Assembly (NCBI GenBank): GCA_022376515.1 | Contig: WTXI01000020.1 | Coordinates: 372,001 to 436,000 of the forward strand | Source of the DNA: Lactifluus volemus | Lineage: Eukaryota; Basidiomycota; Agaricomycetes; Russulales; Russulaceae | DNA length: 64,000 bases | Direction of reading: 5' to 3' | Shown here: one piece after another, positions 35,545-47,511 of the stretch | Position numbering within the stretch: the first letter of the stretch is position 1 | How the letters are laid out: every line of letters begins with the position of its first letter | Notes under the pieces: model-generated | The model's input: the letters and a program-made list of their open reading frames with translations, nothing else | Database searches by the model: none | What the model was told of the DNA's origin: nothing | Translations under genes and position numbers: made by a program

Positions 35545-38424
35545 ATGGAACAAAGTATCAGCCTTGAAGAGACTAATAAAATCCGTATTTCTCTTGGCCT
35601 CAAACCCCTTACAGATGATTCTGTACCTGCGGATGACAAAGAGAAGCAGGCCGAGACCAACTATACGAAACAACGAGAGGCAGAGGCGAAAGAGAGGGAA
35701 CAAAAGTATGTCTTCGTACACCTGTGACTTGACGTCAAATTGATCGTCCTCTTCACATCCAAGGCGACTCCAGGATCGCATTGCCAAGTGAGTGTTATCC
35801 TCCAACTTCGCCCCGCTGTTGCTTCTACCACTTTCTTTGGGCTTTCAGGGGGCCTTGTATTTGGTGATGGGCTTGCTCATGCAATATTGGCAGGGTGAGA
35901 AACAAGCGGGAGCTCAATGCATCTCTCAAAGGAGCGACTTTGGGTGACGCCGATGCGGACACAGACGATGCCCTGAAATGGTTAAAAAAGAGCAAGAAAA
36001 GGGAAAAAGAGCTTGCGAAGAAGCGACAGGCTGAGCTCGAGAGCATGGATAAAGTCTTCCAAGAGGAATATACTGAGAGTGAGCATTACCATCCATCATT
36101 TTTTCTTTCTTTCTAATGACATCTGCACTTCGCAGAGGACCTGGAGGGTCTCAAAGTTAGCCATGATCTCGATCAGCTGGAGGACGGTGAATCCCATATA
36201 CTCACCTTGAAAGATAGCCGCATTCTCGACCACGAAGGTGACATTTATCACTTCTCCCCATCAAGCTAGACTCACACTTGTCTTATAGACGATGAGCTTC
36301 AGAATGTTGAGATGGCAGAAGCTGAGAGGACACAACGACGTAATGAGCTCAAGATCAAGAGGCGCGAATACACTGGCTACGATGATGACGAATTTGTCGA
36401 AGGCAGGGAGGGTATGAAGACCCGCATATTATCAAAGTACGATGAATTTCTAGAAGGACCTAAAGAAACGGTCGGTGCCAACGCTGTTGCTCTGTCGCGC
36501 TTTACTTATGTGCAATCCCAGGGGTTTCGACTTGGCAGTTCACTCCCCTCGACGGGCCCTGGTGTACGAATAGAGGAGCAAGCCGCCGCGCCAATTAATA
36601 AGGCATTGCTCACTATAGATTATACCAGTACGTTATTGCAAGTCTGTTTACGTTAGTACTGATTAGTTCCTAGAAAACATCGAGTCCTCTGATTACCTTC
36701 AAAAAGGGGATGTTGGTTTCAGGAAGCCGAAGGTGCGACCGTCCCTTGATTTCCGGCTTGGAGTCTCTGAACAGCTTCACCAGACTAAGAAAAAACGTCC
36801 AACACGAAGGCTTGCAGAAGATTCAGACATAGTTCCCGCCGGTGATCAAATGGACGTAGACTTCAAGCCGATTGTCCCTCGCGTTCGTGATCTCGATATG
36901 AATTTCGTCGATGATGACGATCTGCAAGCTGCACTTGCTAGCTCTCGCAGGGCCAAAATCAAGACGAAGAAAGTCTCCCCAGAGGAGATCGCCCGACGTA
37001 GTCAGTTCTCTTCTATATCATCATTATTTTCTTTTTCTTTTACTGATTTTTATCAGTTGCCGAGGAACGCGCACGCTCAGAAGAACCTTCTGCCATCGAT
37101 ATTATCAAAGTGGAAGAAGCTGAAGCTGAAGGAAAAGATTCTGGTGGGCTGGTATTTGATGACACCTCAGAATTTGTTCGGGGAATCACGTTCGATCCGG
37201 CTGTCGTCAAGAGGGAACCTCAAGCCGACGGCCCGCCTACATCAGTAGAGAGGAAACGAGCATCACCGGATGAAGCCGTTCAGATGGAAGATACGGAGGA
37301 ACTCGAAGCTGGTGAGGTGGCAGTAAAGGAGGAAGATGAAGACGACGATGCCATGTTGAACGCCATCGAGAACGCTATCCGGGTAACGGAGGCCGAAGAA
37401 AAAGCAGCCGCGGAAAGTGGGAACGTTGGCGTTGGCACATCTTCAGAGCAGACTTTTAGTAGTGGCATGGCATCGACACTCAATATTCTCCGCCAACAAG
37501 GTCTCCTTGCAACACCCACTGCCGATCAGGTCGACCGCGAGCGCGTTCAGCTTCAACGCGATTTATGGCTTGCTGAGCAGCGTAGACGCAATGCCCAGCG
37601 AGAAATCGACCGCCTCAAGTCGCGCGGTTCAAACAAGGACCAGGCGCAGCGCGAGTACGAGAATCGCTTACGAGATCAACACGAAGCGCGGGCTAACCTT
37701 GAAGCCTTCAAAAACTACAAGCCAGATGTCAATATTGTGTATCACGATGAATTTGGCCGCGCACTTGATCGGAAGGAGGCTTGGAAAGCGCTATCCCACA
37801 AGTTCCATGGCAAAGGCTCGGGTAAGATGAAGACCGAGAAACGTCTAAAGAAGATCGCGGAGGAGAAAAAGCAGGAAGCGATGGCGAGTGGTGACACGCC
37901 ACTGAGCATGAACAAAGCGTTCCAAATTCGCCAGGAAAAGACTGGCCAAGCGCACTTTGTTCTTTCGGTTGGAAGCAGAGGGTAACTCGGTTTAGTATAT
38001 TATCCGTCCTTCCCGCATATCTGACATGCCCCATAGTGCTGTCCCACAAGCTGCAGAGTTTCTCGATGCGCAGCCTCTTTCCAAGGGTAAAACAGAAAAA
38101 ACAAAGAGCAAGAAGAAAGACTTGATCAAACCTACAACCACGGTCCTTGACAATGGCTTCATGACTGTGCCAGCTCCACAAGCCTTTTACAATGACAGTG
38201 CGGGCTCCAGTCCTGCACCTTCTCTCCCTGGGACCGAGACCGGGTCACCTGCTCCACGACCTGGGTTCTCCAGAATTACGTCGACAGTAGTGTCAGACAC
38301 AGTATCAGGTAGCGGAACCCCCGTCACTTCGGAGCGTTCAAAGGTGGCATTCGGTTTCACTGCGAAGAGGAAAGCTGGGGAAGAGGCAAGTGGGACGCCA
38401 CCATTGAAGAGTGCTAGACACTAG
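35545..38424 (+). CDS. SNU66: Snu66 / SART1 family tri-snRNP splicing factor
   Basis: Component of the U4/U6.U5 tri-snRNP, needed for spliceosome activation in the nucleus. The start MEQSISLEETNKIRISLGLKPL at 35545 is the classical SART1 opening. Next come a basic helical region, DALKWLKKSKKREKELAKKR (the WLKK segment typical of the family), HDLDQLEDGESHILTLKDS, the RREYTGYDDDEF motif, KTRILSKYDEFLEG, a long acidic middle, MASTLNILRQQGLL, NIVYHDEFGRALDRKEAWK and LSHKFHGKGSGKMKTEKRLKK, which is the best conserved C-terminal block. A less conserved Ser/Pro tail ends at 38424. Exons join without a lesion that I could detect. The highly charged composition and order of motifs leave little doubt about the family. 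Confidence 0.93.
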
Positions 38425-38770
38425 GAATGTGTTCAGAGTCAGCTAGGGATATATCACCTTATACATAATACCAAACAATAGTACGAAAAGCATATATTGG
38501 ACGGTTGTTGCGTTTACTAGCGATAGCAGTCTTTACTGAGACGAGGCCATGAATAAGAGGAACCCAGCTGGGTAGAGACGATATGATGCAGCAGTCTAAA
38601 AGAACGGGAGAATATATGAGACGAACAACTAGCTATACAACTATTTCCGTCACTCGGAAAGAACCTAACATAGTACATAGCGAGAGGAAAGGTGTACGGC
38701 AGATCAAAGAGCGCTCTAAAAAAAAAAGCCGGCAGACGGCCAGCATTAGCATTATTGGTGGGTAGCATGG
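38425..38770. other. Short convergent intergenic region
   Basis: 3' ends of SNU66 (+) and the M48 protease (-) face each other here. No further feature is seen. Confidence 0.4.
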
Positions 38771-40822
38771 CTACGATCGCGCCATACTAGGCGCATTGGC
38801 AGTACCTCGTCTCGTCTGCAGTTCGGTGAGCTCGCGCTCGCGTTCGGTGCGCCAGCGGTCGAGCTCCTCACGTAACTTTTCGACGCGGACCTCGTTCACG
38901 GGATGGCTCGAGCCCATTATCCTTAACGCAAATGTAGATTGGGATTGTTGACTCTCGTGGCGCTCACGGCCCAAGGCCGCAGACGCGATGCATTCCGATC
39001 CTTGAAGCCCCTCAGAGCGGTCCTCCCAGAAACGTACCGCTCTGCGTGGATCAAAGCCAGCATGTGCGAGTAACCTAGATGATGAAAAAGGCAGTGTGGT
39101 AAAAAAAAAGATTTTTTTTTTTTAGCGTGATAGCTAAGAAAGGGGTTGAGGTGGGAAAAAATCATCACCTTGCTGAAACGACGTCGGCTTCGATTTCCTG
39201 TTTCATGCTAGTGCAATACTCGCCGAGCTTTGAGAGTTCTCCCGATCCTGCCTTTCCGAGGTCCGCAAATGCGTCGTTGACGAACGGACCGAGGAGCATG
39301 GTGACGGGAAAGACGAGCGCACGAATAATATCGGAGAGGAGCGAAAGTACGCCCGGAACGAAGATGGTCATCGAGGAGAGCGTCTCGAGGTGGTGCGATA
39401 GCACGAGGTGTGACAGCTCGTGCGCGAGCAGGATCGCAAGGTCCGCGGTCTGTTCCGGCGTCGGACGATACTGCACTGGTGGAGATGGCGAGGTGAAGAG
39501 GCTGCCAAATAATCTAGACCAAAGTGAAGGAGTGTTGGTGGGACCGGGCGATGACGCGCCCCCTTAGACTCTGCTGCAGCAGCTGCGGCCTGCCGCAGAT
39601 GTCCGGGACAAAATCTCGTCCAGGAAACCCGAAAAAACGACGATGCCACCCGCACCGTCAGGCCCAAAGCCATAAGAAAACGCGTTAGAAGCGTCGGGGT
39701 CGTCGACGACGATGAGAGAATACGGTGGACCGGCTATAACGTGGGATGGGGCGACCAATTACTCTGCATCAGTTGACGAACATATTCGGCGGCGCGGGGT
39801 CGCGGCCGCAGGGGATACTCGGCAGGAGGAGGCTGTGGGATATCGCCCTCGCCCCGTTCCAACCAGTTGGGCGTGAGGGATTTTTCGTCGCCCAACTTTG
39901 GTAACACAGCCTCGAGTGTGCGCAGGGTGTCCCTGACCCAAATATAGCGCCAGTCAGAGGGTGGTACGATTTTTGGTTGACCATGCTTGGAGATGATCTC
40001 GCCAATGGCTCGATACCAGCCTGAACCAGCCAACTGGGTTGCGATTTCGTCCTCTTCCTCAGGGGAGAGTAAAATCAATCGCCATCTAAGGAAACGCCCG
40101 GTTGTGGATGAGTATAAGCGATAGGAGATGAGAAAACGGACGATCACCTTCCAGTTAGCGGTGTCCTTTCTAAGCTCGCCATAACAGCCGCCCAAAATAG
40201 GATGCATGGCGTGAAGATGAGTGCATGAAACAGGATGGTGCGTCTGCGGATATTCTGCAGCAAGTTACCCTGCTTTGCTAGTAACTCTTTCAAGGGCCGC
40301 GGGAGCGCGGCGTCTCCCGATTCCTTCTTGACCATTTCTATCCTCTTGAGAACCCTGCGAGACGCATGGTTGTTCACCAGGATAAAGGGAATGAATGTAA
40401 GTGCAACACGACCAGCCGTGCGAATAACTTCCAGCACCGCAGATGACTGGAAGGAAAAAAGTACGGTTTAGAAGAATTTTTTTTTTTTGACGCCGACGCA
40501 ACGTAACTGCGGACGCACTCACTTTCAAAGTGGCTAAGAGACCGATGAGCAGAGGTGATCCTTGTACCCTTGGTGTATGGTGGAAGGACCTGGAGTGAGT
40601 GTAGGAAGGGTGTCGTCCCGATTGACAGCCCGAACACGGGCCTTGCTGAAGCAATGCAGAACTCGATTGAATGGGTATACGAGCACCGATGCACCTAGAA
40701 GAGGACGAGCGTGGAGGGCGCTGATAGGAGTGCGTATGGCATGTGCGCACTATGGGTTGCGTCCGAGCAGAACGCGAGCGCAGCAGAGGGCGAATCGAAG
40801 GACGGACCAGTTGGCGCAGCAT
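38771..40822 (-). CDS. M48 zinc metalloprotease, mitochondrial OMA1-like
   Basis: Membrane-linked zinc protease of family M48. The N-terminus (MLRQLVRPSIRPLLRSRSART) is Arg-rich and hydroxylated without acidic residues, fitting a mitochondrial presequence. Two membrane segments follow (GRVALTFIPFILV and ILFHALIFTPCILFWAAVM), then a soluble part with YSLIVVDDPDASNAFSYG, the zinc site HELSH (39408-39422) and a downstream EIEAD supplying the third ligand (39183-39197). A hydrophobic stretch after the zinc site (TIFVPGVLSLLSDIIRALVF) could be a third membrane helix. The C-terminus ends at 38771. OMA1 processes the fusion dynamin and stress signals in the inner membrane; assignment to OMA1 itself rather than another mitochondrial M48 protein is inferred from layout. 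Confidence 0.78.
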
Positions 40823-41261
40823 TGCGCATCGTTTGTGGGGAGTGACGGTAAAGGAAAGTTGAGGTGATTGAATAAAACGAGCTCTAACTAAAGCCAGGGG
40901 CGCTTCTTCCACATCACCGTGACCCGTTCCACCGCCTCACATTTGAATGATCTTATCTGATACTTTGGTCGGCCCCGTGGTACCCCTGAAAATCGAATAC
41001 ACGGCCTCTGACTCCGCTGAGAAAGCACCGGATGACAAGATGAGTCATTCAATTGATAAATTAGCCTCGCTCCTCGCCGAATGTGCACTTGAGCATGTGG
41101 ACACCCCCACCACGGGAGAGCACCGCAGCGCCCCCTGGATTGTGTTGTTAGTGCCGTGGGTATAAGGCAACGACGCGCGTCCGTTCGGCAGAGGGGGTAT
41201 TATAACCATCACAGCATTGCACAGTTGACTAGTTCCTAAATATTTTACGTATGATACTATC

Positions 41262-42693
41262 TCACTTTGAAATGAACGTGGCCTCGCTATATGAAAATCC
41301 CTCCACTTCCAACCCTTCAGCCAAACCAGGCAAAATCAATTCGGGACCAGTAAGCACGAGTTTCGCCGGGTTGATCCACTGTGATATATTCGTTTAGACC
41401 GTTTATACGAATGTGGCTTGATCGTGCTTACTTGATATATATATGGTTTAGTTCCTGCAACATAGCTCACCACAGCCTTCACTACCGCCGGAACTTCCGC
41501 AAGAAAATCGACTTTTTCGATCAGCCTTTAGGTTCCTCGAGAGTGCCCAAGTCCACCGTTAGACTGCCTTCAATTGAACCAGGTTTATCTGGAAGGACAG
41601 ATGGTCCCACCCAACGAAATGATAGTTCTGTAGGTTGCATATAGTCAGTGTCCCGATCGAGCACTTGCTTCAGATGCTGCGCCCGTGAGACGACCTCTGC
41701 TGTCGCTGGCTGGTCTTGATCGGGCCACTTTGTCTCTGCCGTCACGGCGGCGAGCTTCCCGCCAATGACGAGCCCACCGACGTTAACGCTGACATAACCA
41801 GAGCCTGCACCCCTACGCCCATGTCCGTTGGTCGTCGTAAACTCCATCTGGACGGCAGAGACGCCACCGTGCGCGGGGCTTTGGAAATGCGTGAAATTCC
41901 AACGGGACGCGACGAGATTCGGTCGCATGCCCTGGATAGCATGCACGAACATCCGGGACCCTCGATGTCGAGTGGTTTGCCATTCAGGGTTATGGTCCCA
42001 GACGTTTTCGTGAGGGGCCAAAAGCGGTGCACAACGTAACCCTCAGGGCGTTCCGCGTCAGGACCAAAGTACGAGTACCCGCCGTCGGGACCTTTACCGA
42101 TCTTGAAGCCAGGCGCGCCTACGGGTCGCCGGACTTTGAGGAGATCTGGACCTCCTTCGCGAGATTGACAGAGATCGTGTATGACTCGGGATAGTCTTCC
42201 CCAGGGGCGTCGTTATGGGTGATGGTGAATTCATCAGCTTGACTTGAACGCTTGTCCAAGTTGGGGGGAGGCGTCACAAAATTGGATACATTAACGGAGC
42301 GCCACGTCTTTTCACCTGTTTCAGGATTGAAAGTTTTGAACGTGAACTGGATCGTGGGATACCACAACCTTGGCTACCGTCAGTCTCAGTAGGCTTCCAA
42401 GTTGGGGATGGTGAACATACCCGATGGACGAATGGATGACTTGACACATGACATATGAACCATCTGGAAGAATCGTGTACCAAGTCTGCGTTTCCGCCAC
42501 GAAGCCACTTGCACATTTCCACTCGATGTCACTCGGTTCCAGCTCTCCATATAATTCACCCGAAGAGAAGAGATCAGAGACAGGTAAAAAATTAGGCGCA
42601 TGTGGATCAACAGCGGGCGCTGATCTGCGCAATCGTCGTCATGTGTAGCAATTTAAATGCACTAAAAACTTACGAGAATAATGAGGAGAACAT
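41262..42693 (-). CDS. SVF1: Svf1 family survival factor (lipocalin-like)
   Basis: Svf1 is a two-lobed lipocalin-like protein; in yeast it protects against oxidative stress and carries ceramide between ER and Golgi. A short first exon (MFSSLFS, 42674-42693) is spliced with donor GTAAGT to SAPAVDPHAPNFLPVSDL. Then ELEPSDIEWKCASGF, CQVIHSSIG, VWYPTIQFTFKTFNPETG, NVSNFVTPPPNLDKRSS, GGYSYFGPD, EGYVVHRFWP, the strongly conserved FVHAIQGMRPNLVASRWNF, GGVSAVQMEFTTTNG, AETKWPD, and the last exons KGLIEKVDFLAEVPA and LEVEGFSYSEATFISK, with a stop at 41262. At 41524 one G (C on the coding strand) is missing between PKG and LIEKVD, which would truncate the protein; single-base assembly loss is suspected because downstream exons remain conserved. 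Confidence 0.9.
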
Positions 42694-43053
42694 GATGTAT
42701 TGAATGAAAACGAGGGAAAACAGAGGACGGACGAGCTAGCGAAGCTGCTAACCCATCCACGGCCTCGTCTTATTATAATCTCCCACGGGCCGGCCTGTTC
42801 CGCCCTTAGCCGTCGTCTAATCTCTGCCTTTTACTAGGCAACTGTCCCCCATCCATCTCATCTCCAATTATCAACCCCTCCTCTACACCTCCGCCAGTGG
42901 AATGTCTTCGTCCTTGTGATCGGGAATTAAATTTGATGGGGCTGCGTCTGTAACACCTGGAAAATAGTCACCCGACTCCCCTTGATAGGCAACTCTACCT
43001 GTATCAATATCATGTGGTACCTAAGGTTCAATATTCACAGATGATATTAGAGA
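42694..43053. other. Promoter region of SVF1, no gene seen
   Basis: GC-rich and pyrimidine-rich upstream segment. A TATTATAAT motif at 42770-42778 could serve as a TATA element for SVF1. Nothing else is recognised. Confidence 0.35.
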
Positions 43054-44092
43054 TCAAAGTCCCAAGCGAATAGGAAAGTGCCTGACTGGGGGGTTAAACT
43101 CTTCTGCGATTGCCCAAGATAAATCACTCGAGCTTCCAACTGGTCCACAAGATGTGTTCCCACCATCGGATGTTGATCCTTCAGGATTGATGCGACAAAA
43201 TCTTAAGGTCCCACATATAAGAGCATCCCTTAACAATCTGTTTTGACTTGTGGAAAGTGAGGAAGGGTTTTGCATGGGAATGCTTGTGGGCCAGCCTTCG
43301 AGGCGAACACCATAGACGTTTACGTTGTCGTGGTTTGTCCATTTCATCTCAGCGTTCCGGACGCCAGACGTTGTTCTGTCATGACGACGTGTCAACCATA
43401 TAAAATCACAAACATTGTAGACATGCCTCAGCAGATTCCGCACTCGAGCATAGACCTCCGACTTGACGGAATGAGCGGTATCTTTCTGGGAGGAGGAACT
43501 CCAGCTGCCTGCAGTGCGGCACTGGAGGACGAAGAAGTGCTCTGGAGTGTGGACACGGCGAGAGATTTCAAGGCCTTTGCTCCTGCCGTACCACCCCCTC
43601 GTAGATTCCTCCAAAAATCTCTGCCGAGCGGAGTCCCACCGAGGAAGCCCTCGTCACCTGCATCGTAGGGATTGACCGCAAGAACAAAAGATTGTACACC
43701 GGCCGCAGTCTGTAAGGACTCTAACACCTGAGATGTTGTCAACAGGATATTACGAACTGTAATCCCGTGAATAGATTCGGGTGTGAGAAGACCCCTGACG
43801 TAGCCAGGGGTCCAAGACGTACTGTTCTGTTGACGATTTGGCGCGGGGGTCGAGTTACTGAATAGATATTGGGAGTGTCTCTCTGCAATATGACGACGAA
43901 CCTGAGTAGCAACAGCTTAAGCATCGCTTTGTGTTGAAACAGTGGCACGTAACACACTTGATCATATGGGATGTTTTCTCGCATGGAAAATGCTTTGATG
44001 TCTGCTAGTGTTTTCTCTGTCAACGCGTCCAATCTCTCCATGTATAAATCGTGAGATATCGAGGCGTCATGATTCACTTGGAGGGTATTCAT
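43054..44092 (-). CDS. Agaricomycete-type hypothetical protein
   Basis: No named function. Three exon pieces fit together: a helical N-terminus (MNTLQVNHDASISHDLYMER, then NIPYDQVCYVPLFQHKAM), a middle with GFLGGTPLGRDFWRNLRGG, and a C-terminal block RNAEMKWTNHDNVNVYGVRL followed by EGWPTSIPMQNPSSLSTSQ. The latter two motifs recur, from memory, in uncharacterised mushroom proteins whose C-terminus reads as W-x-N...V-x-L-x-GWP followed by a short helix. Neither signal peptide nor membrane segment is seen. Its start lies only 77 bp from the start of the divergent Acl4-like gene. Confidence 0.55.
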
Positions 44093-44169
44093 GAAGGGAC
44101 ACCGTCACACCGTCTTGATCAGAGTTGACTCAATTCTCTTTGCCTTCGGGGGTTGCCGATCCTTTTATC

Positions 44170-45515
44170 ATGGGTAGGACTCGCCCCAAAACTCGCAAAG
44201 CTCCTCAGCCGAGTGAGACACCGCGAGAACCGACAGTTGAAGCTTTACTTGAGAAAGCCCAGGAACTGATCGTCCAATGCGATTATGATCTTGCAGGCAG
44301 ATTTGTTGAGCGTCTGCTGCAACGTGCTCCTGATAATGCTGAGGCCAAAGAAATGCTCGGCGTGGTGCAGCTCGAGACAGGACTCTTGGATAAAGCCAAA
44401 CAGGTGAGTTTCAAAACGTCACTCAGGTCTGTATTTGACGATTTCGTCCTGTCAGACTTTCTTATCATTGCTGCCACCACATCCAGGCGCACCATCCCCA
44501 CCACCGCCTGCCGCGCATCTGTATCTTGCACAGCTGAGCGACAGCGATCCACAAATGGCGTTGACGCATTTCGCGGCAGCTGTCGACATTTTGATGCTCC
44601 AGCTCAAAGGCAAGGAACGTGCGGCAGATATTGCTTCAACGAGAAATGACCAAGACGAGACAAGGCGGACCATTGTCCAAGCCCTCATCGGACAAGTTGA
44701 AATATGGATGGATCCCGCTTATGATTTATGGTAAGCGTCTTTCTATGCTCCAGTGTTGCTGCGACACGTCTTAAATTTCTTCAGCTTTGACCCTGCTGCA
44801 GAATCCACTTGCGAAAATCTCTTGAAGACCGCGTTGCAAGTTGACCCGGAAAATACGGAAGCGTTGCAGATGCTCGCATCTGTCCGTATGTCCCAGCAAC
44901 GGCCAGATGAGGCGAAGGATATCCTTGAGAAGGCGTGGTCCTCATGGAAAGACCTAGAGGCAGGTGGGCTTTACGTTCCTCTTCTAGCTGGAGTCTCATT
45001 GGATTACGCGTCCGTAGATGATTCCCGGTTGCCACCCATAGCCAGTCGGCTCAACCTTACCAAGCTATTCATTGAATTGTCGCTGTTCACGTCTGCTCTG
45101 GTGGTTCTACAAGGTATTATGGCCACCGATGACGAAGAGGTAGAAGCTTGGTATTTGGAGGGCTGGTGTTTCTTCCTTATGGCGGAGCAAGCCCGCGATC
45201 AAGGAGAACATTTTGGCGAACCTACATGGGAAGAAGTTGCTAGAGACTCGCGAGATTGTTTGGAGACTTGTAAAACAGTACGTTCACTCGAACCACCTAA
45301 CATCTGCAACCATCCCATTACCGGCACTCTAGCTTCATGTCAATCAAGGGCACCCTGACCTTCCTATGCGTGAACATATTGAAGAACTCATAGCTAAGTT
45401 AGAAGTGCTAGGAATAAAACCTTCTCCGGAGGGCGATGGTCAAGACGACGACGACGACGAGTGGGAAGATTATGAAGGAAGTGATGACAATGGCAGTGAT
45501 GTGGAGATGTCGTAG
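44170..45515 (+). CDS. ACL4: TPR-repeat chaperone of ribosomal protein L4 (Acl4-like)
   Basis: TPR superhelix that in yeast binds nascent Rpl4 and carries it to the nucleus. The start MGRTRPKTRKAPQPSE at 44170 is basic. TPR units follow: EALLEKAQELIVQCDYDLAG, RFVERLLQRAPDNAEAKEML, ALTHFAAAVDILM, CENLLKTALQVDPENTEALQ, MSQQRPDEAKDILEKAW and VEAWYLEGWCFFLM. The last exon carries HPDLPMREHIEELIAKLE and a strongly acidic tail (DDDDDEWEDYEGSDD), usual for chaperones of basic ribosomal proteins. It ends at 45515. Two proline-rich residues runs near 44480 (PPHPGAPSPPPP) form a linker. The exon phases agree where checked. Confidence 0.75.
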
Positions 45516-45791
45516 ATCACTACAGTGTCTCCATACGTAACATATCTTCACCCTACCTCCCCCTTGCTCGAAATTAGCATACATAAAAAAACAACGATGT
45601 GCAACTATGTCGTTGTATTGGAAAGCGGTGGCTTTGTCGCCGAAGCTTGTGTGTCCACGGAGCGCCGTTGTTTAGAATTCGTGGGATCTAGCCATGCTCT
45701 AGTCGACACACTGTACTCAGGCCTTCTTTCTATAATCGCCACCCTTTAGGAACGAGAGAACGCACATTCAGTTCGGGTCTGTCTCTCTCCA

Positions 45792-47206
45792 ATGCTGTCA
45801 CTGGCAGCCACGCTTCGACATGCACCCGTCTTCAACGGCTTCAGAGCCTGGGGTGGTGCGACCACAGCCACATGGCACTCACCTCGCATTATCGCTGCAG
45901 TGATATCCCAGAGAGGCTACGCATCCGAGACGACTTCACCACCTCAAGGGACCTTCAAGCCCAAAGCCCACACACCGCTCCGTCGCACCGCATCCGACTC
46001 GCTCTCCATCCGCGCCAACCCCAAACCGACCCAAAGCGAAATAAAACCCATTTTCACGCTCGCGACTTCAGACCGCTACCTCTTGACGCGTTTACGGACC
46101 CGCTTGCCGCCGACAGCTCGACCGCTGCACGACGCGTATTGGGTGCCCAAGTGGTCGGGGGGCGAACATCGCGAAGGCGAAGTTTTCATCTTTAGCAATG
46201 GCAGCTTTGTCTGTTGGGGACTTTCGGAGGATGACGCGATGAGGTTCAGAAGGGACGTGTTAGCTCCTGCAGGCGCGGAAGTGAAGCCCCTCGTTGAGCC
46301 AGAAATAGAGGAGCTCGAGTTTGCGACGGATCCCTCGGAGTGCGTTGCGTTTTTTTTTTTCTTGTTATCGAACCCTGAACCGTTTTTTTAAAACAATAGG
46401 AAGACACGACTGCAAGGAGACCTGATCATCCTTGGGGGCGGTCCACAACCGACTGACCCAGACAATCTTCCAGGCTCGTTCCCGCCCTCCGCGTTCCCTC
46501 AGGAGACCGTCCTGGTGCGCTACGCGTTCTCACAGGCCCTATCACGCTCGACCGCTCTTTCCGCTTTCGAAACCTCGCTCGAGGACTACCTCTCCTCCAT
46601 GTCCTCTCTCCCTCTGGCCCTACAGAAGACCGGAAAGCCCGGCATGGGCAGACGGGCGCTCGTGAAAAAGTTGGGCGGGCTGCTGCACTTCCGCCAGGGT
46701 CTAAATCTGAACAGGGAGAATTTCTCCGAGACCCCGGACTTTTACTGGGACCAGCCGGTGCTAGAAGGCGAGTGGTCGATCGGTTTTTTTCTGTCTGTGC
46801 GCACGCGCGCGATGCCTTCTCGAGGCTGACTTTACCCATGGGTGACACAGGGTATTTCAATTCATTGAGCGCGGCGTTGGAAGTGAAGGCGCGGACTCGC
46901 GCAGTCAACGACAAGATAACGTACGCAGCAGAGGTGCAATCAGTGCTTCGGCAACTTTTGCATGAGGTGGGATATCCCCTGCAGCGCTTTACTAATGAGT
47001 GACCCTGTTTCTTTTTTTTTTTTTCAGACATCCAGCGCTCGCATGGAGCTCGTCATTATCATGCTCATCGCAGTCGAGGTTATCATTGTAAGTCCTTCGG
47101 CCCGCTTGTTTCGAACCCCCTGCCAACGCCCATGGATTAGGTCCTCATCCGTGATGTCCCCGAGTTTTTCCATTCAAAATTTGATCGGCAACCAGAGCAT
47201 CCGTAG
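45792..47206 (+). CDS. MRX10: Mitochondrial DUF155 protein, Rmnd1 / Mrx10 family
   Basis: Members of this family sit in the mitochondrial inner membrane and support mitochondrial translation. The N-terminus is Arg/Ser-rich (presequence). The DUF155 part includes IFTLATSDRYLLTRL, AYWVPKWSGGEHREGEVFIF, GSFVCWGLSEDDAMRF, ILGGGPQPTDPD, VRYAFSQALSRSTALSAFE, HFRQGLNLNRENF and SETPDFYWDQPVLE. The conserved C-terminus KARTRAVNDKITYAAEVQS is followed by ARMELVIIMLIAVEVIIVLI, a single membrane helix, and a short tail to 47206. The intron at 46768-46850 must use a GC donor (AG/GCGAGT) to join VLE to YFNSL in frame. Confidence 0.85.
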
Positions 47207-47511
47207 TGGTCGAATTACAAGCACGCTAAACAGTACCGTAGATCTACTAGTACGCTCTATGTTTCCCAACAGCCACTTCTCACTCCCCCCATCTCATCGC
47301 ATAATCAGTATATCTCACTCAAACCTATGGTAGAATTACGTCTGTAAAGTACATAATGATTCCCAACTGCACAACTCTTCACACACACAATAGCCATCAG
47401 CTCTTCCGGATTGAACCAGATGCATGTCTACCAGCTAAGGAGCGTGGAGGGACTTTCACTGGCGAGAGCTCAGTGGGGATGTTCAGGCCCCCAACTCCCT
47501 GAACAATGGAA

